A stretch of DNA of 64,000 nucleotides from Lobosporangium transversale (lineage: Eukaryota; Mortierellomycota; Mortierellomycetes; Mortierellales; Mortierellaceae), in contig NW_019029034.1 of assembly GCF_002105155.1 (NCBI RefSeq), positions 186,001 to 250,000 of the forward strand, in the 5' to 3' direction. A program made the translations under genes and the position numbers. The notes under the pieces are model-generated. The model worked only from the letters and a program-made list of their open reading frames with translations, searched no databases and was not told the origin of the DNA. This document shows, piece by piece, positions 34,242 through 47,729 of the stretch; within the stretch, counting starts at the first letter, position 1; each line of letters opens with the position of its first letter.

Positions 34242-36890
34242 ATGTCTACTCAACCTGTCTTACTTCCGAATAGCAATCCAATAAGTACAAATGAGATAGA
34301 GGAGGATGCCAAACTGATGAAGCAACTGCAAGACGAATTACACACTGCAGCGCTTCACGACGAAGACGACGACGATGAGAACATTAGTGCCTCCTCAGAA
34401 TCTTCTGCTACTTCTTCATCCGCAAGTACTATCAAGATGCAGGCCAATATGCTCACTCCCGCTGAACAGGAGGCTGAAGGTGTGTTTTTGAGCAATTGCA
34501 GCTCTGTGGGTATATTCTACATCCTGTTTAATCAACACATGTTGTTCTTTACCAATTTCTTTACATTGTTCCTCTCTCTGCCAGCTGTTTTTTTCACATC
34601 TTGATAGTTGGCAAAATTATGTATCATTGGTGTATTACCTCTATCTAATATAAAAACGTTGCTTTGTTTTATGATGAATAGATGCTGCTATGTTACATGG
34701 TGTGCGAATTTTTTTTGAAAACAACTTTATTGAAGCACAGCGCATCTTTGCATCACAGGATCAAGTCAATCCTATCTATGCCCTTGGATCGGGTGCTCTC
34801 GCCTTTATGAAAGGTATGCTATGATGGCAAAATGAGCATAATACTCCTCGGCAGGAATCCTCTGCAGATGATGGTAGCTCCACGTGGTGAGACATCAACA
34901 TGCGCCTTTATGTTTCTTTCACATGGAAAAAAAGAGCGTGGATATCACCCTTGCACAGAGCACTGTCGGAGTAACGGAGCGATGTTGTCCTGATACGAAC
35001 TTCATTCAGACAATTAATTTTGAGTTGTTGATCTCGAATCTCTATCCTCTCATATATACACTCTTTTAGCTTGTATGACATTTAATGAATCCGACATTCA
35101 GGACGCGATCCGGATCCTTCAGCAATCGGAGTCACTCTGCAATGCTCAGATTCATGCAGCCCCAAAAAAGTCATCATCCGTAATAAGCTCAGTTTCGAAG
35201 CTCGTCTCGTCCGGTTGGAGCTATTTTGGCTACAACAAGCACTCTTCTGGAAAAAAAGGCTCTGCAGAAGCACACCCAGCAGCACCAAAGCACATGACGA
35301 ACGGAGAAATCCGCGCCAGGGTGGTTCGTGCTGAGAGTTTGCTACTAACCTCATTAATCTTGCTACTGCAGGAAAGCATTATGAGTTATCTCAAGGCTGG
35401 ACTAAACCTCAGAAAAGGTAAAAAGCAAAATGTTTTCGTTTTGAGAATACTTGCTCGAACAGCCCAGACTCAGAGACAAAGAAAACTCATTATTTTTAAA
35501 ATGTGTCTATTGTTAATATTGCTTGTGAACTAAATAGGGTACAAATCTTACGAGAACATTTGGACAGAGCTCAAATCGATGGGCGATGAGGTCAACACAC
35601 TCGTAGATAACAATACCCTAGGTGGCATTTATTTTGGGTACGCGTTAACCGATACACTCTTCACCACATTACTATTTAGTATTGATATGCAGCCCATACA
35701 AAATCGTATTTTGACCAAAATTTTCTTCCTATAACAGGCTGGGAACAATCCATATCGTTTTGGCGTCAATGCCGGCTAAAATACTCCGCGTCATTTCATC
35801 ATTTGGATACTCAGGAGACAAAGCTTTTGGTTTCGACCTCGTTTCGAAATGTATTGCAGGCAAGGGAATCCGCTCACCGCTTGGGTCACTCATGTTCCTT
35901 TCTTACTACACCCTTCTTGCAGGTTTCGCGCCTTCTGTCTTGGGTGAAACTAATATTCCGATCGCAGATAAAATCCTCAACGAGGCACTCAAAGACTTTA
36001 AAGAATCCGCATTTTTCCTCTATTTTGAAGGGCGTAACTGTCGACTCAAAGGCTTGATTAAAGAATCAACCGCAGCGTTCGAACTGGCTTCTAGTAAGGC
36101 TACAGTGGAATGGGGCCAGGAGCTAAAGAGATTATGTGACTATGAGTTGGGACTGAACTGCGCCATTCTGATGCAATGGGCACAGGCAGCAGTATATTTT
36201 GAAAAGCTGGTCAAGGAGAACTATTGGTCAAAGGGATTCTTCTTGTATTTCAAGGCAGCGTCCTTGGAAGCTGGAGGTAACAAGGAAGAGGCCATCAGCA
36301 TCTATCAAACTATTCCTGGCTTGGTGAACCGTAAATTTGGTGGCCGTACAATCCTCGTAGAACAATACGTGACACGTAAGGTCAAAATGTTTGAACAAAC
36401 TGGGTTTGAGGACACGAATCTGCCTGCACTCGAAATCCTTTTAATCTGGAATGCATTCCCGTCCATGTCCAAAGAGATATTATCAACAAATCTTGCCCAA
36501 GTGGATGAACAGATCAGTAAAAATAGGAGTAAGACCAGCCTTGACTCCCTTGCTGTGCTCAAGACAATCAAGGGCGCTATCTTACATCAACTTGGACGGC
36601 ACAAAGAAGGTGCTGAATGCTTAGATTGGGTGGTGGAGTTACCAACTAGTAAGACTTTGGAAGAAAAGTGGGTTATTCCATTTGCTTGTTGGGAGGCTGG
36701 TGTAGGCAGTTGGATGGAAGATAGAGCGTTGAAAGGTGATAAACAATGGGCACGAGCCAAGATGTATTGGGATAAGGCAGCTAGTTACTCGGGTTATGAG
36801 TTCGAGTTCAGGCTGTCAATTCGTATCCATGCTGCAATGATGCGAATTCAAGAGCTTGTTGAGCAAGCAAAGTTGAAAGCCTTCCACTAG
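34242..36890 (+). CDS. Iml2/TTC39-family tetratricopeptide protein
   Basis: Five exons: 34242-34479, 34682-34813, 35070-35417, 35538-35637 and 35738-36890, giving 656 residues. After an acidic, Ser-rich N-terminus (about 80 residues) come helical repeats: GVRIFFENNFIEAQRIF, then GGIYFGLGTIHIVLASMPAKIL. The conserved helical C-terminal half contains FFLYFEGRNCRLKG and YWSKGFFLYFKAASLEA. This is the Iml2/TTC39 family. Yeast Iml2 has been linked to lipid-droplet and inclusion-body clearance, and animal TTC39B to lipid metabolism. Exon joins are all in phase. Confidence 0.82.
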
Positions 36891-37103
36891 ATGGGCACTT
36901 GGCGTTTAAATGCTAATAGACCAATTCATAGAATTATATAATTCAGACAATAAACTAGTTATAAAGTCCCTTCAACGCTGGTAGTGGAAGGTAATACGTA
37001 AAATACGTACCAGGTACAAATTGCTTTGTTACGAGACCAGTTACAAATCTCGTTCGCATTAATATTCAAGATAAGTAACCAGTAACTGTCGGCTGCCTGC
37101 TTG

Positions 37104-37136
<33 letters not shown>

Positions 37137-37457
37137 ACTATCACTTCATGTACAACTATTTTCACCCACATTTGTTTTTCAAACAAGGTCGGTCATGTAT
37201 GAGTTTGGGCAAAATTGCTTGTGAATGGTATCCCAACATTTATACTAATTCACATTCATATTTGCCATACACCATCCGCCTGACTTTCTGTCTTTGACCA
37301 CGTGACGAATAACTATAGATGGAGGAGCGCAAAGATTCTCATTCTCATTATTCTCATCTCTAATAAGTCCATTGAACAACAACTAAGAGGTCAAGACTGC
37401 TGTCTTGCGTCTCTATATTCTAGTCTTCTGTTGTCCAAGAAACGATTCTGAGCACAA
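36891..37457. other. Intergenic interval IML2-like / HUL5
   Basis: About 570 bases with a 29-base A run (about 37104-37131). The right half is the likely HUL5 promoter. No gene is seen. Confidence 0.6.
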
Positions 37458-39568
37458 ATGTTCTCCTCCCGCCCCGGAGTTGACAAGAAGGCCGCGCTAC
37501 TCGCGCAAGCCAAAGCCGATAGGTTAGCACGGAGTGGACAAAAGAAAATAGAGGAACAAAATGCACTTCAGGAAAAGGCCGCTTCACGGATACAAGCATC
37601 GTGGAGACGTATACAACACCGACGTGCGATGAAGGATCAACAACGCTTGGATTGGGATACCCTTTCGACTAGATTTCCTTCTACACCGGCCCTTGGACTC
37701 ATCCGCAATTTGCAATTAGCGTATCTTCTTTTAAAATTTTATGACCCGGCCAAATGCCCAATGGATTCTAGACGACTTTCCACATTATGCAAGCTAATTT
37801 TATCCAAGACCGTCATTATAGCGGAGGAAAGGGACCAGGCGGTTTCAAAGACAGATACACCGCCACAATCATTATCGCTTAATGACTCAGCTTTAATATC
37901 TCAATCATCTGAGACAGAAATGTCGGGTGGAGGAAGCGATATAAAACCAATGGTTCAAGTCCCTTTTCAAATGATTTTACTTCATTCCCGGTACTCGGAG
38001 CTTGGAATAAGTGTTATTTTGCGATTATTACAACAATGCATCAAGTCTATGATAGGATACCGGGTTGAGTATGATGCACTATCTTCCTCTAACCTCAATA
38101 CCTCAGGAGGAAAGGCATCAACAAAAGCCAATGCACATAAGCCAACTTCCCTTGGAATATCGAATGATGCCCTATATCTGTCAGGCTCAGAACTTCGGTT
38201 TGTAATGGCATACATTGATATTAATACCTATCGTCTACCAGAAGCCGTAAATCCTTTAATTAGGACCCAAATGACAGACAGAGGCAAGGCATTGATTACA
38301 AAGATATTCAACAGCGGCGAATTCTATAAGGAGATCAAACCTGGTGTTTCATTGCGAGTTGAGGCACTACTTCAGCTCAAGGAACGATCCAAGAAGACGG
38401 CATTGGTTCCGATCGACAGCTCAAGACAGAAGGCGCTATCGCTTTGGATTACGGCCGTCTGGAGGTGCTGTCTCCTCCTTCCGTCTGTGGACAAGGAGGT
38501 GATAGAGAAGCCAGCCAAAAAATCCAACGGTAAACAATATAAGGACGATCTCATCAATTTGTATAGCGATGACTCAACATCTGTGAGTATCGCGTGCTAT
38601 ATCTTGACTGTTCCATTGCTTATGGAATGTCTGGACGGCCTCTGCATACAACTTGCCTGGCAAAATAACACCCTTGAAGAAACACTGGATGTGATCTTGG
38701 ATTTACGCCATCAACAATATATACTCTCGATTATGAGTCTGAACGACACGCTTTCGCTTATCGGAAATATGATCCAGCTGTACCGCTCTAGTCTTTCCAA
38801 AAATACTGATGCTGTCAATACAAGGCTCAATAATCAGTTGGTTGAAGCCGTGACTGTATTGTTGACGCATTGTCGAAAAAATGTCTCCACCACGCAAACA
38901 GCTGAATTTCGGCAGTATCATCCTATCTTTTCATGGACTAGAGCCTCGCAAAGGAAGCAGCAGCAGCAACTCTCGAACATCCAGGTTAGCGTGTTACTGC
39001 AACAGCTGGAATATCTTTGGAGTCGCGAATATGCTCTAAGTGTTTTCAGAGCCTTACTTGATGCCTCACTCCCTGCCATACAAAAAACGGATCAGATCAC
39101 CAGCAGCCAGGAAAGTACGCCATCAACAAGCCGCCAGAATCGTTTTTCATCGCCACTCGAATTAGCTCTGACCAAATCTGGCGAAGTAAAATGGTCCGAG
39201 CCTCAGAACACGCTGTTGGCGATTGAAGTACAGCAATCTTGCTTGTTCTATATGACGCTGATGAAACTATTTGACGCGCAAAAGCCCAAGATCTTGGTGA
39301 CGCTCATGTACTTGCCTTCATTTCTAACACATCTCTGGCGGCTGATGTTAACACTTGGTCCCAAGGGCGGTATGGTAATATACCTGGAGGCTGCGGCGAC
39401 AGGAGGCGCTAGAGGTAAAGGATTGGATCAGGAGCCATTGATCGCAATTTTGCAGATCTTTTGTGAGTGCTGTGCTCGGTTTTTCATGTATGTTTCCTTT
39501 CATGCTCTTGGAACCATACTTGTATTGTTCAACGAAGAAAAAAAATGCATTACTGATATTCCGGAGTT

Positions 39569-39599
<31 letters not shown>

Positions 39600-42173
39600 T
39601 TTTCATTTTCATTTTCATTTTCATTTTTTTAATGGCATAGCACCCTTGATGATGATGACATGTATGAGCAACAGAAGACGTGGGGATTATCAGAGCTCGT
39701 ATTCATGTCTGGTTTCTTCAATCAATTTTGCTTTTCTATCCTAAGTCAGCAAGAGAATCTAAAAAACGAAGACAAGATCAAGAATGACTCTAATGTAACA
39801 TCAACAGAGAGCAACTCCTTGCTATCACCTCCACTTCCGCCTATTTTCTATCATGCAAGACAAGTGTTGATGCAACTGTATGAACGAGATTGCCGCAGAG
39901 CCTTCTGCCCTCCGAACCATTGGCTTTTGATACACCCATCCAAGAGCGTATTTCAATCACCTCTGCAGCTTTTAGCGTCTCTTACTTTGTCAAGTAGCAA
40001 GAACAGCAGTGGGAGCAAGCCAGGGTCTTCTCCTTTTAAAAGTGGTGGAGGAATCTTTTCCTTCCCGTCTTCCAAATCGCCTCCACAATACTCTACACCC
40101 AAGGAGTATATTACTAAAATAGCACAAAAGGACAGGACTGCATTGCAAATACTGGAAACAATGTCACATGTCATCCCTTTTAATGCACGTCTCGAGATAT
40201 TTCGAAACTTTATCAAAGAAGAAAAGGCGCAACGAGCACAGGCACTAGCGCTTGTGCGACCCGATCTGCATCAATCATTCATAGTCAAGGTTCGGCGTGG
40301 ATATATCCTAGAAGATGGCTATAAGAGCCTAGCGCAGTTATCAAATAATGGATGGAAGAACACAATTAGGGTGAAATTTGTGAACGAAGTTGGAGCAGAT
40401 GAGGCTGGGATTGATCAAGGTGGGCCCTTCAAGGAGTTCATGGAAAGCTTTCTGGAGGCCGGATTCTCGCCTAATCTGAACCTGTTTACAACATCTACAG
40501 CATCCATGAATATGCTATACCCTTCACCGACATCTCATTATACGCATCCATCCAATGGACTGGAACTGTTTCGATTATTTGGCAAGATGTTGGGAAAAGC
40601 CATGTATGAAGGCCTTTTGGTGGATGTCAAGTTTGCAAACTTTTTTCTTAGTAAAATTCTAGGTCGAACAGTTTTCTTGGATGAAATGAGATCTTATGAT
40701 GAACAGGTGTATCAGAATCTAATGTTCGTCAAGAAATACGATGGTAATATCGAGGACCTAGGACTGACCTTCTCGTTGGATGAAGAAGTCTTTGGAACAC
40801 ATCGCACGATTGAATTAATCAGAGGCGGTAAGGATGTAGAAGTGACCAAAGATAACAGGATCAACTATATCTTCAAGCTCTCAGACTATCGGCTGAATAA
40901 ACAGATTCAAGAGCAGTCCAAGGCATTCATTGAAGGGTAAGGAATATTCATTTGATGCTTGAAGGGGGAAGGGACTTAAGTCATGAGCTGGAGGTAAATA
41001 TCAAGACTAACTTGAGAAAAATGATGTTAGCTACCGATCGATCATTCCGTTGCATTGGATCTCAATATTTTCTCCACAAGAGTTACAGCGCGTTATGGCT
41101 GGTGAGGATGTTGATTTCGGTATGTAGATTTTTTTTTTTTTTTTTTTTATAAACAGAAATCACTCTATACCATTAGGAATGTATTGACTCAATTTTTCTT
41201 ATCTGCAGATGTACAAGACCTTCGTGCGCATACAGAGTACCAGAATGGCTATTTCGATCAGCATCCAGTGATTAGGAATCTGTGGGCAGTCTTAGATGAG
41301 TTTAACTCGGAAGAAAAACGTGCTTTCCTCAAGTTTGTCACTAGTTGCTCCAAGGTTCGTAGAGGCGTCTTTCAAAAGAAAGTAAAAGAGGATATAAATC
41401 AACTTTTTGAATTAATGACCTTTGCTTATTATTCTGCGTGAAACAAAGCCTCCGCTAGGCGGTTTCAAACATTTATACCCACCCTTCTCAATTCGGTTAG
41501 TCATGAATCCAACGGTTTCTGACCAGAGTCATGATGGTCCTCAGGCAAATGCGTCGAGGCGCGTTGGAAGCAGCACAAATAATTCTTCCAGCCAGGATCA
41601 TCACGACAATATACAACCTCATCAGCGTAATGCCACTGCCACTAGTATAGGCAGTTCAGGCGGATCTGCATCAGGGGGAAGGTTTGGATCCAGACTACGA
41701 TCAGCGCTTAGTGTAAATAACAGTAGTAGATCCAATGAAAGACCACAAACTGCAACGTCGTTTCTATCCTCTTCACGAACATCCAGATCAAGCTTATCTT
41801 CATCATCATCTTCACCCTCTCCTTTTACACTTACGACCGATGAACATGGTACACCTGCGGCCCTTGGCGTTGTGAAATCCTTCTTTGGAGGTGTCCTTGG
41901 TAGCACTAGTTCCTCTAGTGAGAGTGCTGGTAAAAAGGCCCGTTTGCCTACAAGGTAAACAAACAGAAAACATAGCTCACCAATACTCTTGACATCCATT
42001 CCTAATGCACTAAAAACTAACCTTCATTCGTTTATTTATTGCTGTATTGCTGTTGATTAAACAGCTCAACCTGCTTCAACTTGCTTAAACTACCACCATT
42101 CACTTCAAAATCTGTCCTCAGAGAAAAGCTTCGCTACGCAATTATGTCAAATACAGGCTTCGAATTATCTTGA
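37458..42173 (+). CDS. HUL5: HECT-type E3 ubiquitin ligase, Hul5/UBE3C type
   Basis: Six exons: 37458-39487, 39641-40936, 41031-41119, 41209-41354, 41449-41954 and 42065-42173, giving 1391 residues. The N-terminus has the UBE3C/Hul5 layout: basic helix, then an IQ-like motif ([16 protein letters not shown]) near residue 45. The HECT domain begins near residue 924 with [20 protein letters not shown]. It continues through [40 protein letters not shown] and [13 protein letters not shown], and ends with [14 protein letters not shown] and GFELS. The catalytic cysteine is about C1359. Hul5 is a proteasome-associated ligase that extends ubiquitin chains. Between SIRLV and LPTSSTC lies an extra Ser-rich segment of about 146 residues (about 1206-1351), where related proteins have a short linker. 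Intron 1 holds ATTT and CATTTT microsatellites. Confidence 0.95.
39568..39630. repeat. ATTT and CATTTT microsatellites in HUL5 intron 1
   Basis: About nine copies of ATTT (39568-39603) run into four copies of a six-base CATTTT unit. They fill the middle of the first HUL5 intron and serve as its pyrimidine-rich 3' part. Confidence 0.9.
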
Positions 42174-42244
42174 TGAACAATACACCAACCATATTCATAC
42201 TATTCCCAGCTCACTTGTTGACTCGATGAAGCAATAAACGACAA

Positions 42245-42245
42245 T

Positions 42246-42286
<41 letters not shown>
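42245..42286. repeat. T8A34 tract downstream of HUL5
   Basis: Eight T followed by about 34 A, 70 bases after the HUL5 stop, in the convergent gap with the TMEM184-like gene. Confidence 0.9.
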
Positions 42287-42291
<5 letters not shown>

Positions 42292-42417
42292 TATATCCTA
42301 TACGTGAAAGCTTTTATAATAACAATATTGATACCGATCTACTACTCTGGATACAAAAGGCTACTGATATTGGTTCCATAATTTCTATAAATATTGTAGT
42401 TGAGACTGTTTCCACTA

Positions 42418-43074
42418 CTAAAATCGCGCCCGTTGGTTTGCATGCTCTAGCTCCTGCATCTCATAGAGGCTTGCTCCATCCACATGGCTTAATAACGGCA
42501 CATTCTGGCGTTGTGCATCAGCAGTAAGGATCTGATCTCCTCTGTTTATAAATCTGCCCCCTGCTTCCAAAGTTGAAGGGTCCACGTTAGCATCAGGGGG
42601 TGAGGACGATAATGAGGCCTGTTCCATTTTGCGTTTTTTCCTAAACAGTCTAGCTTTTGTCCGGACAGTCTGGGCACGCTTGACAGCCCCACTGAGATGA
42701 CCATCTCGTGTAGGTAATGGTTTACCCATGATAATAAGGATAATATCTTTGCATGCCCACCCGATTTCCCGAAATAAATCGATTGGATTGAACCCGTCTC
42801 GGAGGGATTTGCAGACAGATGTAGTCACATTAGAGATATATGGGATATAGGAGAAGGAGTAAACATGGAGAATGGCGAAGACCACCATTTCGACACATAC
42901 TAGTAATCCATTGATACCCATTTCAATATCATTCACGCTCCAATACTCCGTCGCCTTGAATACGTCTTTTTTTATATAAAATAAAAAATGAAAGGAGACA
43001 ATGTCAGAGAAAGATGATTATTTGGATTTTATGATTTTGATTTTTTCACATGGTTAGATATCAAATCTACTTTC

Positions 43075-43109
<35 letters not shown>

Positions 43110-44311
43110 ACCAAAATGACCTATCAAGCTGAGCAAACATGTTTGCCAGAAGCAAAAGAAAATCACCAGCTTAACACATAGGAATTTCAAAAAAGGTTCT
43201 ATCAGGCCATTCACCGTTCAAAAGGAAATTATTAACATTCGTTCTGCTCAAAGTGTCAAACAAAGAAATAACAAAAAAACAAAAAAAAAAGAAATGAAAA
43301 AATACTTTGTTCTTGAATCTCTGACTTGATTGTAACGTAAAATACGACCAGAAAATACATGGCAATAGTGACCGAGATAAAGTTGATGATAGTAATATAA
43401 ACCTTTCCATATGCAAAACTATACATGGTTTCGCAATAAAGGCCTTTATACTCTAATATTACTGCCGCGATCGTTGTTGCAGGCTTCACGACTACATACT
43501 GAAGTACTCCATATGACATCATGCGTAAGAACAGCTCGCCTTGAGGATTATAATACCAGCAGTTGAGAGGAAAAACCAGCTTCATACGCTCGGGTCCTGC
43601 ATTAATACGGGATTTGCGTACTTCTGTGTCTTCGCCGAGATAGGTGAGTAGAAGCATAAAGAAGGAGTGGATCACAAAAGCCTCATAGCAATCGCGAATT
43701 GTCTCATAGTAGATGGCTTGCTTGTAAAACCGGTAAGAGAGAAATGAAATGAAAGAGTAAATGGGTATCATAAGCACAATTCGCATAATATGCCGCTGCT
43801 CTGCTGGCTATTAATTTTGAAGAAATAAAGTGATATGAAATAATAGTCAATATTACATTTCTTCTATTTTGGAACCATTTTTCCTGTCGAGTACAGCAGT
43901 TTGTATCCAGACCTAAAGATCGATCTGTGAACCCTTTCATCATATACCTTTGTATAATTGCGAGCATGTTTATAGAGTAGACGGAACGAAATGACGGTCG
44001 AAAGGAAAGTACAAATTCCCGCAATGCCCCATCCAATGTAATGGCCTAGATACAAATGATGTGTATGTTACAACAGTGCAGCTCCCCAAATCAAGTACCT
44101 TTTTTAAGGTGGAAATAGACAGTTGGGATCAGAAACAAGGATACTCACGCTTCCATGTAATACTATGACCATCATAGAACTGGCTTGGATCTGTGGCCTC
44201 CAGGTCGTAATTTGGACAAGTCGGAGCCATCCCTTTTAGAGTGTATGTGGAAGAGACAAGCCAAAGAAGAATGAGCGTGTACAATGACCAGTGAGAGTGA
44301 ATGACATTCAC
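42418..44311 (-). CDS. TMEM184/organic-solute-transporter-alpha family protein (DUF300)
   Basis: Five minus-strand exons: 44311-44149, 44045-43948, 43807-43306, 43198-43112 and 42965-42418, giving 465 residues. An N-terminal signal-like helix is followed by about seven membrane segments. Family hallmarks are RHIMRIVLMIPIYSFISFLS, YETIRDCYEAFVIHSFFMLL, GEDTEVRKS, FPLNCWYYNPQGE, KPFLKFLCVKLVIFFCFWQT and ATEYWSVNDIEMGINGLLVC. The cytoplasmic tail (about 110 residues) is charged. Animal relatives include OST-alpha and TMEM184; the fungal role is poorly known and vacuolar or plasma membrane location is only inferred. It converges on HUL5. Confidence 0.87.
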
Positions 44312-45263
44312 TGATTAAGTCAGGAGAAAAAGAAAGAAGAGTGAAAATAGTCCAGCTGCACCCGCCACTCCTGTTTCAAGATTGATGGCACACAACAGCC
44401 CACATCTCCTACTCTTTTTGGACGGACAATCGGCAAATTTGGCAGTGAATAGGTCAAGTGAACAAATCCGATATTACAGCGAATCAGAGTGTCCTTTTTC
44501 AGTTTAAGCTTTTTCTTCTCTTTTTGGACGCTCCTTAATCCTTCCACTGCTATTGCGCGTAAATTTCAACACCCTTCATGTCTCCTCTAATTAAAAAAAA
44601 AAAAAAAAAAAACAGCTATTAAGACCTTCTTTCCTTATGCCGAACTTTAAGCATATTGATTCCTACATCGAAAGTCCCCTGCCTCTTGCGATCCACCCTT
44701 TTGAATAATTTAATGAGAATGCGGACATGGATGTATATATAATAAATGTTGAAGTTCATAGTAAAGCTTATGTATATACATAACACTTTGGCTACAGCTC
44801 CGTGCTTGTGTAACAGCCCATGTAAAATCATTGTTGAACACATGTATATTTATATATAAATATATATATAATAACATATTCATATCCTATCAGTAACGCA
44901 ACAAGTTTACAACTGCTATTCAGCAGAATATTTAAAATTGAAATTGTGCACATAAAGGAAACTCAAATCACTTTATGCAAATAGGGAGTTTGACCCTTTA
45001 ATTCCATGACCATCGATTAATACACCATCCATTCATCTGTCCGTGTTCCATCTCGTTCTGCATCTCACTCTCTTTCTTTCGTTCTTTTTTTTTTGTTCAT
45101 TCATTCATCTTTCATACTTCCTCTCCTCCATCCATTTATTATTCTCTCCTTCCTCCTCTCGCTCTTCCGCTCTTAGTCCTTCTTTCACATCCATCCATCG
45201 GACAACTAGAAACGACCCCTTCCTTTTCTCATCATCTGTCTATCTTCTCCCTGAATATCAGAC
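44312..45263. other. Divergent interval TMEM184-like / septin
   Basis: About 950 bases between divergent starts. The right 230 bases are strongly pyrimidine-rich and end 20 bases before the septin start. A run of A lies near 44591-44611, and AT repeats near 44845-44875. No gene was recognised. Confidence 0.6.
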
Positions 45264-46824
45264 ATGTCGCAGCCCCAGGTCGGAACCGGCATCGGTATTG
45301 CCAACTTGCCTAATCAGCGCCACAAGATTGTTGCCAAGCGTGGTGCCAACTTCACAATGATGGTTTGCGGTAAGTTTTTGTATGCATGAAGAGGCATTGG
45401 ATGGAGACATTCCAGATGAGAAGTTTCGAATGTACCTCCATATCAAGAAAAAATTGACACGTATTACATTCCTTAGGTGAGTCTGGACTTGGAAAGACGA
45501 CATTCATCAACACTCTCTTCACTACCACCATCAAGACTCCCAAGAACCACAAGCGACGCTTCAATAAGACGGCCGAGAAGACTGTTGAGATTGAAATCAT
45601 TCGTGCTGGTAGGTACACTACCCTTTCTCCATTTATCCTTCCAAATCATTTATAAGCCATCAAGCCTTTGGCCGTGTGTGGGCAGCATCCCTTGAATTGG
45701 GGTAGAACCACCGATCAACACTTAATGGATGTCTGCTTCAATAAGTCCACAGCTATAGAGATACAACCATAAATATGTAGCTTTGTCTACTCTGGATTTC
45801 TTTTCTTATTATTTCCACTCTCATTTTGAGTAGCCAAGTGAGTGAAATGAATGGAAGAAGTCTGGTGGACTAGTCAGCGCCCTTTGTATCCATATCTCTT
45901 TCCTTAGCTCTGATGTGTTGGCTCAACACAACTGGCAACTGGCTCTTTCCTTTTTTTTTTTTTCTGTCTTTCATCCTCTCTCTATCTGAGCATTAAATCC
46001 TCTACTTTCTCGTTCCTCTTGGGAAGCCAGCTTATTTATGTTTAAATTCAATGCTTTATGCACTCCTTTCCTTTCAAGCTTCATACTCAAATGGTTTTTG
46101 CATGAGAGATAAAAGAGTTGTAAGCCCTTGATCAGTGCTTTGTTTTTACATCCACTTATTTGAATGAATATTGGTATAAGTTGGCCTCTTGTTTTTATGC
46201 ATGCTTTATTTTCTCCAGCGCTTTCTGAGTGGTTTTTACTTTTTTTCTGATCCTTCTCCTGCCTCAGAATCTTCTGAGCTTTTATTTCTGTGCCACTCTA
46301 TAATTATGGTCCCACCATCAATTCAGCAAAATGCTCTCAATTCAAAATAAACAAAAAACTACCACAAAATGAACTTGCATCATCAAATTTCCTTAGTTTC
46401 CGACACACAAAAGAAAAAAATATTCTGTCGTTAACCTCTTCATCATTTCTTTGTCTCCTTATTGTGTTTGAAAAATAGAACTTGAGGAGAAGCAATTCCA
46501 TGTTAAACTTTCGGTGATTGATACTCCTGGATTTGGAGACTATACCAACAACCGCGACAGCTGGATGCCCATTATTGACTTTATCGATGATCAGCACGAA
46601 TCATACATGCGTCAGGAACAACAGCCCAAACGCCATGAGCTGAGCGATATGCGTGTCCACTGCTGCTTGTATTTCATTCGCCCAACTGGACATACCTTGA
46701 AGCCTTTGGACATTGAGGTCATGAAGCGCTTGGGAACTCGCGTCAACTTGATCCCTGTCATTGCCAAGGCAGATACTCTGACTCCTACCGACTTACACAA
46801 ATTCAAGAAGCGTGTATGTCATTG

Positions 46825-46855
<31 letters not shown>

Positions 46856-47729
46856 CTGAAGATATAACGCTCGGGACTCATACCTTTATTACTATTATAT
46901 TACTTTATCGTCATTGCTATTAGATCTTGGAGGTTATTGCAGCTCAGAACATCCAATGTTATTCGTTCCCACTTGAGAGCGATGACGAGGCTAGTACTAA
47001 GCGCAACATGAGCATTATGGCTGCAATGCCCTTCTCTATCATTGGCAGCACAGACGACGTCGTCGCTGCTGACGGTCGTACTGTCAAGGGACGCCAGTAC
47101 TCCTGGGGAGTCGCTGAAGGTATAGAAATGAACTTTTTGTTGCTGTTGCTATTGTCAGAGTCCTATCTATCATCCATTAATGTTTTTGCTTGATATTGCA
47201 TTACTCCTATTGATAGTCGAGAATGAGGATCATTGCGACTTCAAGAAACTCCGCCAGTTGTTGATTCGTACACATATGCTGGATCTGATCAGCTCGACTG
47301 AAGAAACTCATTACGAAAATTACCGCCATGCTCAGATGGAGACCCGCAAAATTGGAGAGGCCAAGTACGTATTACTCATCTTATTATATATATATAATTA
47401 CTATTGTCTTTGATGTAGACAAGATCGCTGTTGAACAATCTAGGGAAATCACAGAAGCTAACTCCTCTTCCTCCTCACTTTCCTTGCTTTTCTATTTTAG
47501 GGTCAAGACTGTTACCAACCCCAAATGGAAGGAGGAAGAAGAGGCTCTGCGCAAACGCTTCACTGAGCAGGTCAGACTGGAGGAGAACCGATTCAGATCA
47601 TGGGAACAACAGCTTATTGCTGAGCGTGACCGTCTGAACAAGGATCTGGAAGCAGAACATTCACACATCAAGGCTCTGGAAGCTGAACTCGAATCCATGC
47701 AGGTTGGCCTTTCTCCCAAGCGCAAGTAA
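45264..47729 (+). CDS. CDC12: Septin, Cdc12/AspC type
   Basis: Six exons: 45264-45369, 45477-45608, 46479-46813, 46924-47119, 47217-47364 and 47501-47729, giving 381 residues. GTP-binding motifs are clear: P-loop [10 protein letters not shown] at residue 36, DTPGFGD and AKADTLTP. The septin unique element includes [16 protein letters not shown] and [20 protein letters not shown]. The C-terminus is a coiled coil ([20 protein letters not shown] onward). The short N-terminus ([20 protein letters not shown]) and the stretch [14 protein letters not shown] match Cdc12 best among fungal septins. Septins assemble into rods and filaments at division sites and the cell cortex. Intron 2 is exceptionally long (870 bp) for this window. 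Confidence 0.95.
45609..46478 (+). other. 870-bp intron 2 of the septin gene
   Basis: Flanked by GTAGGT and AAAATAG in matching phase. It is about eight times longer than neighbouring introns, is T-rich with no open frame of note, and holds no recognised snoRNA box pair. An internal promoter or alternative exon cannot be excluded. Confidence 0.7.
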
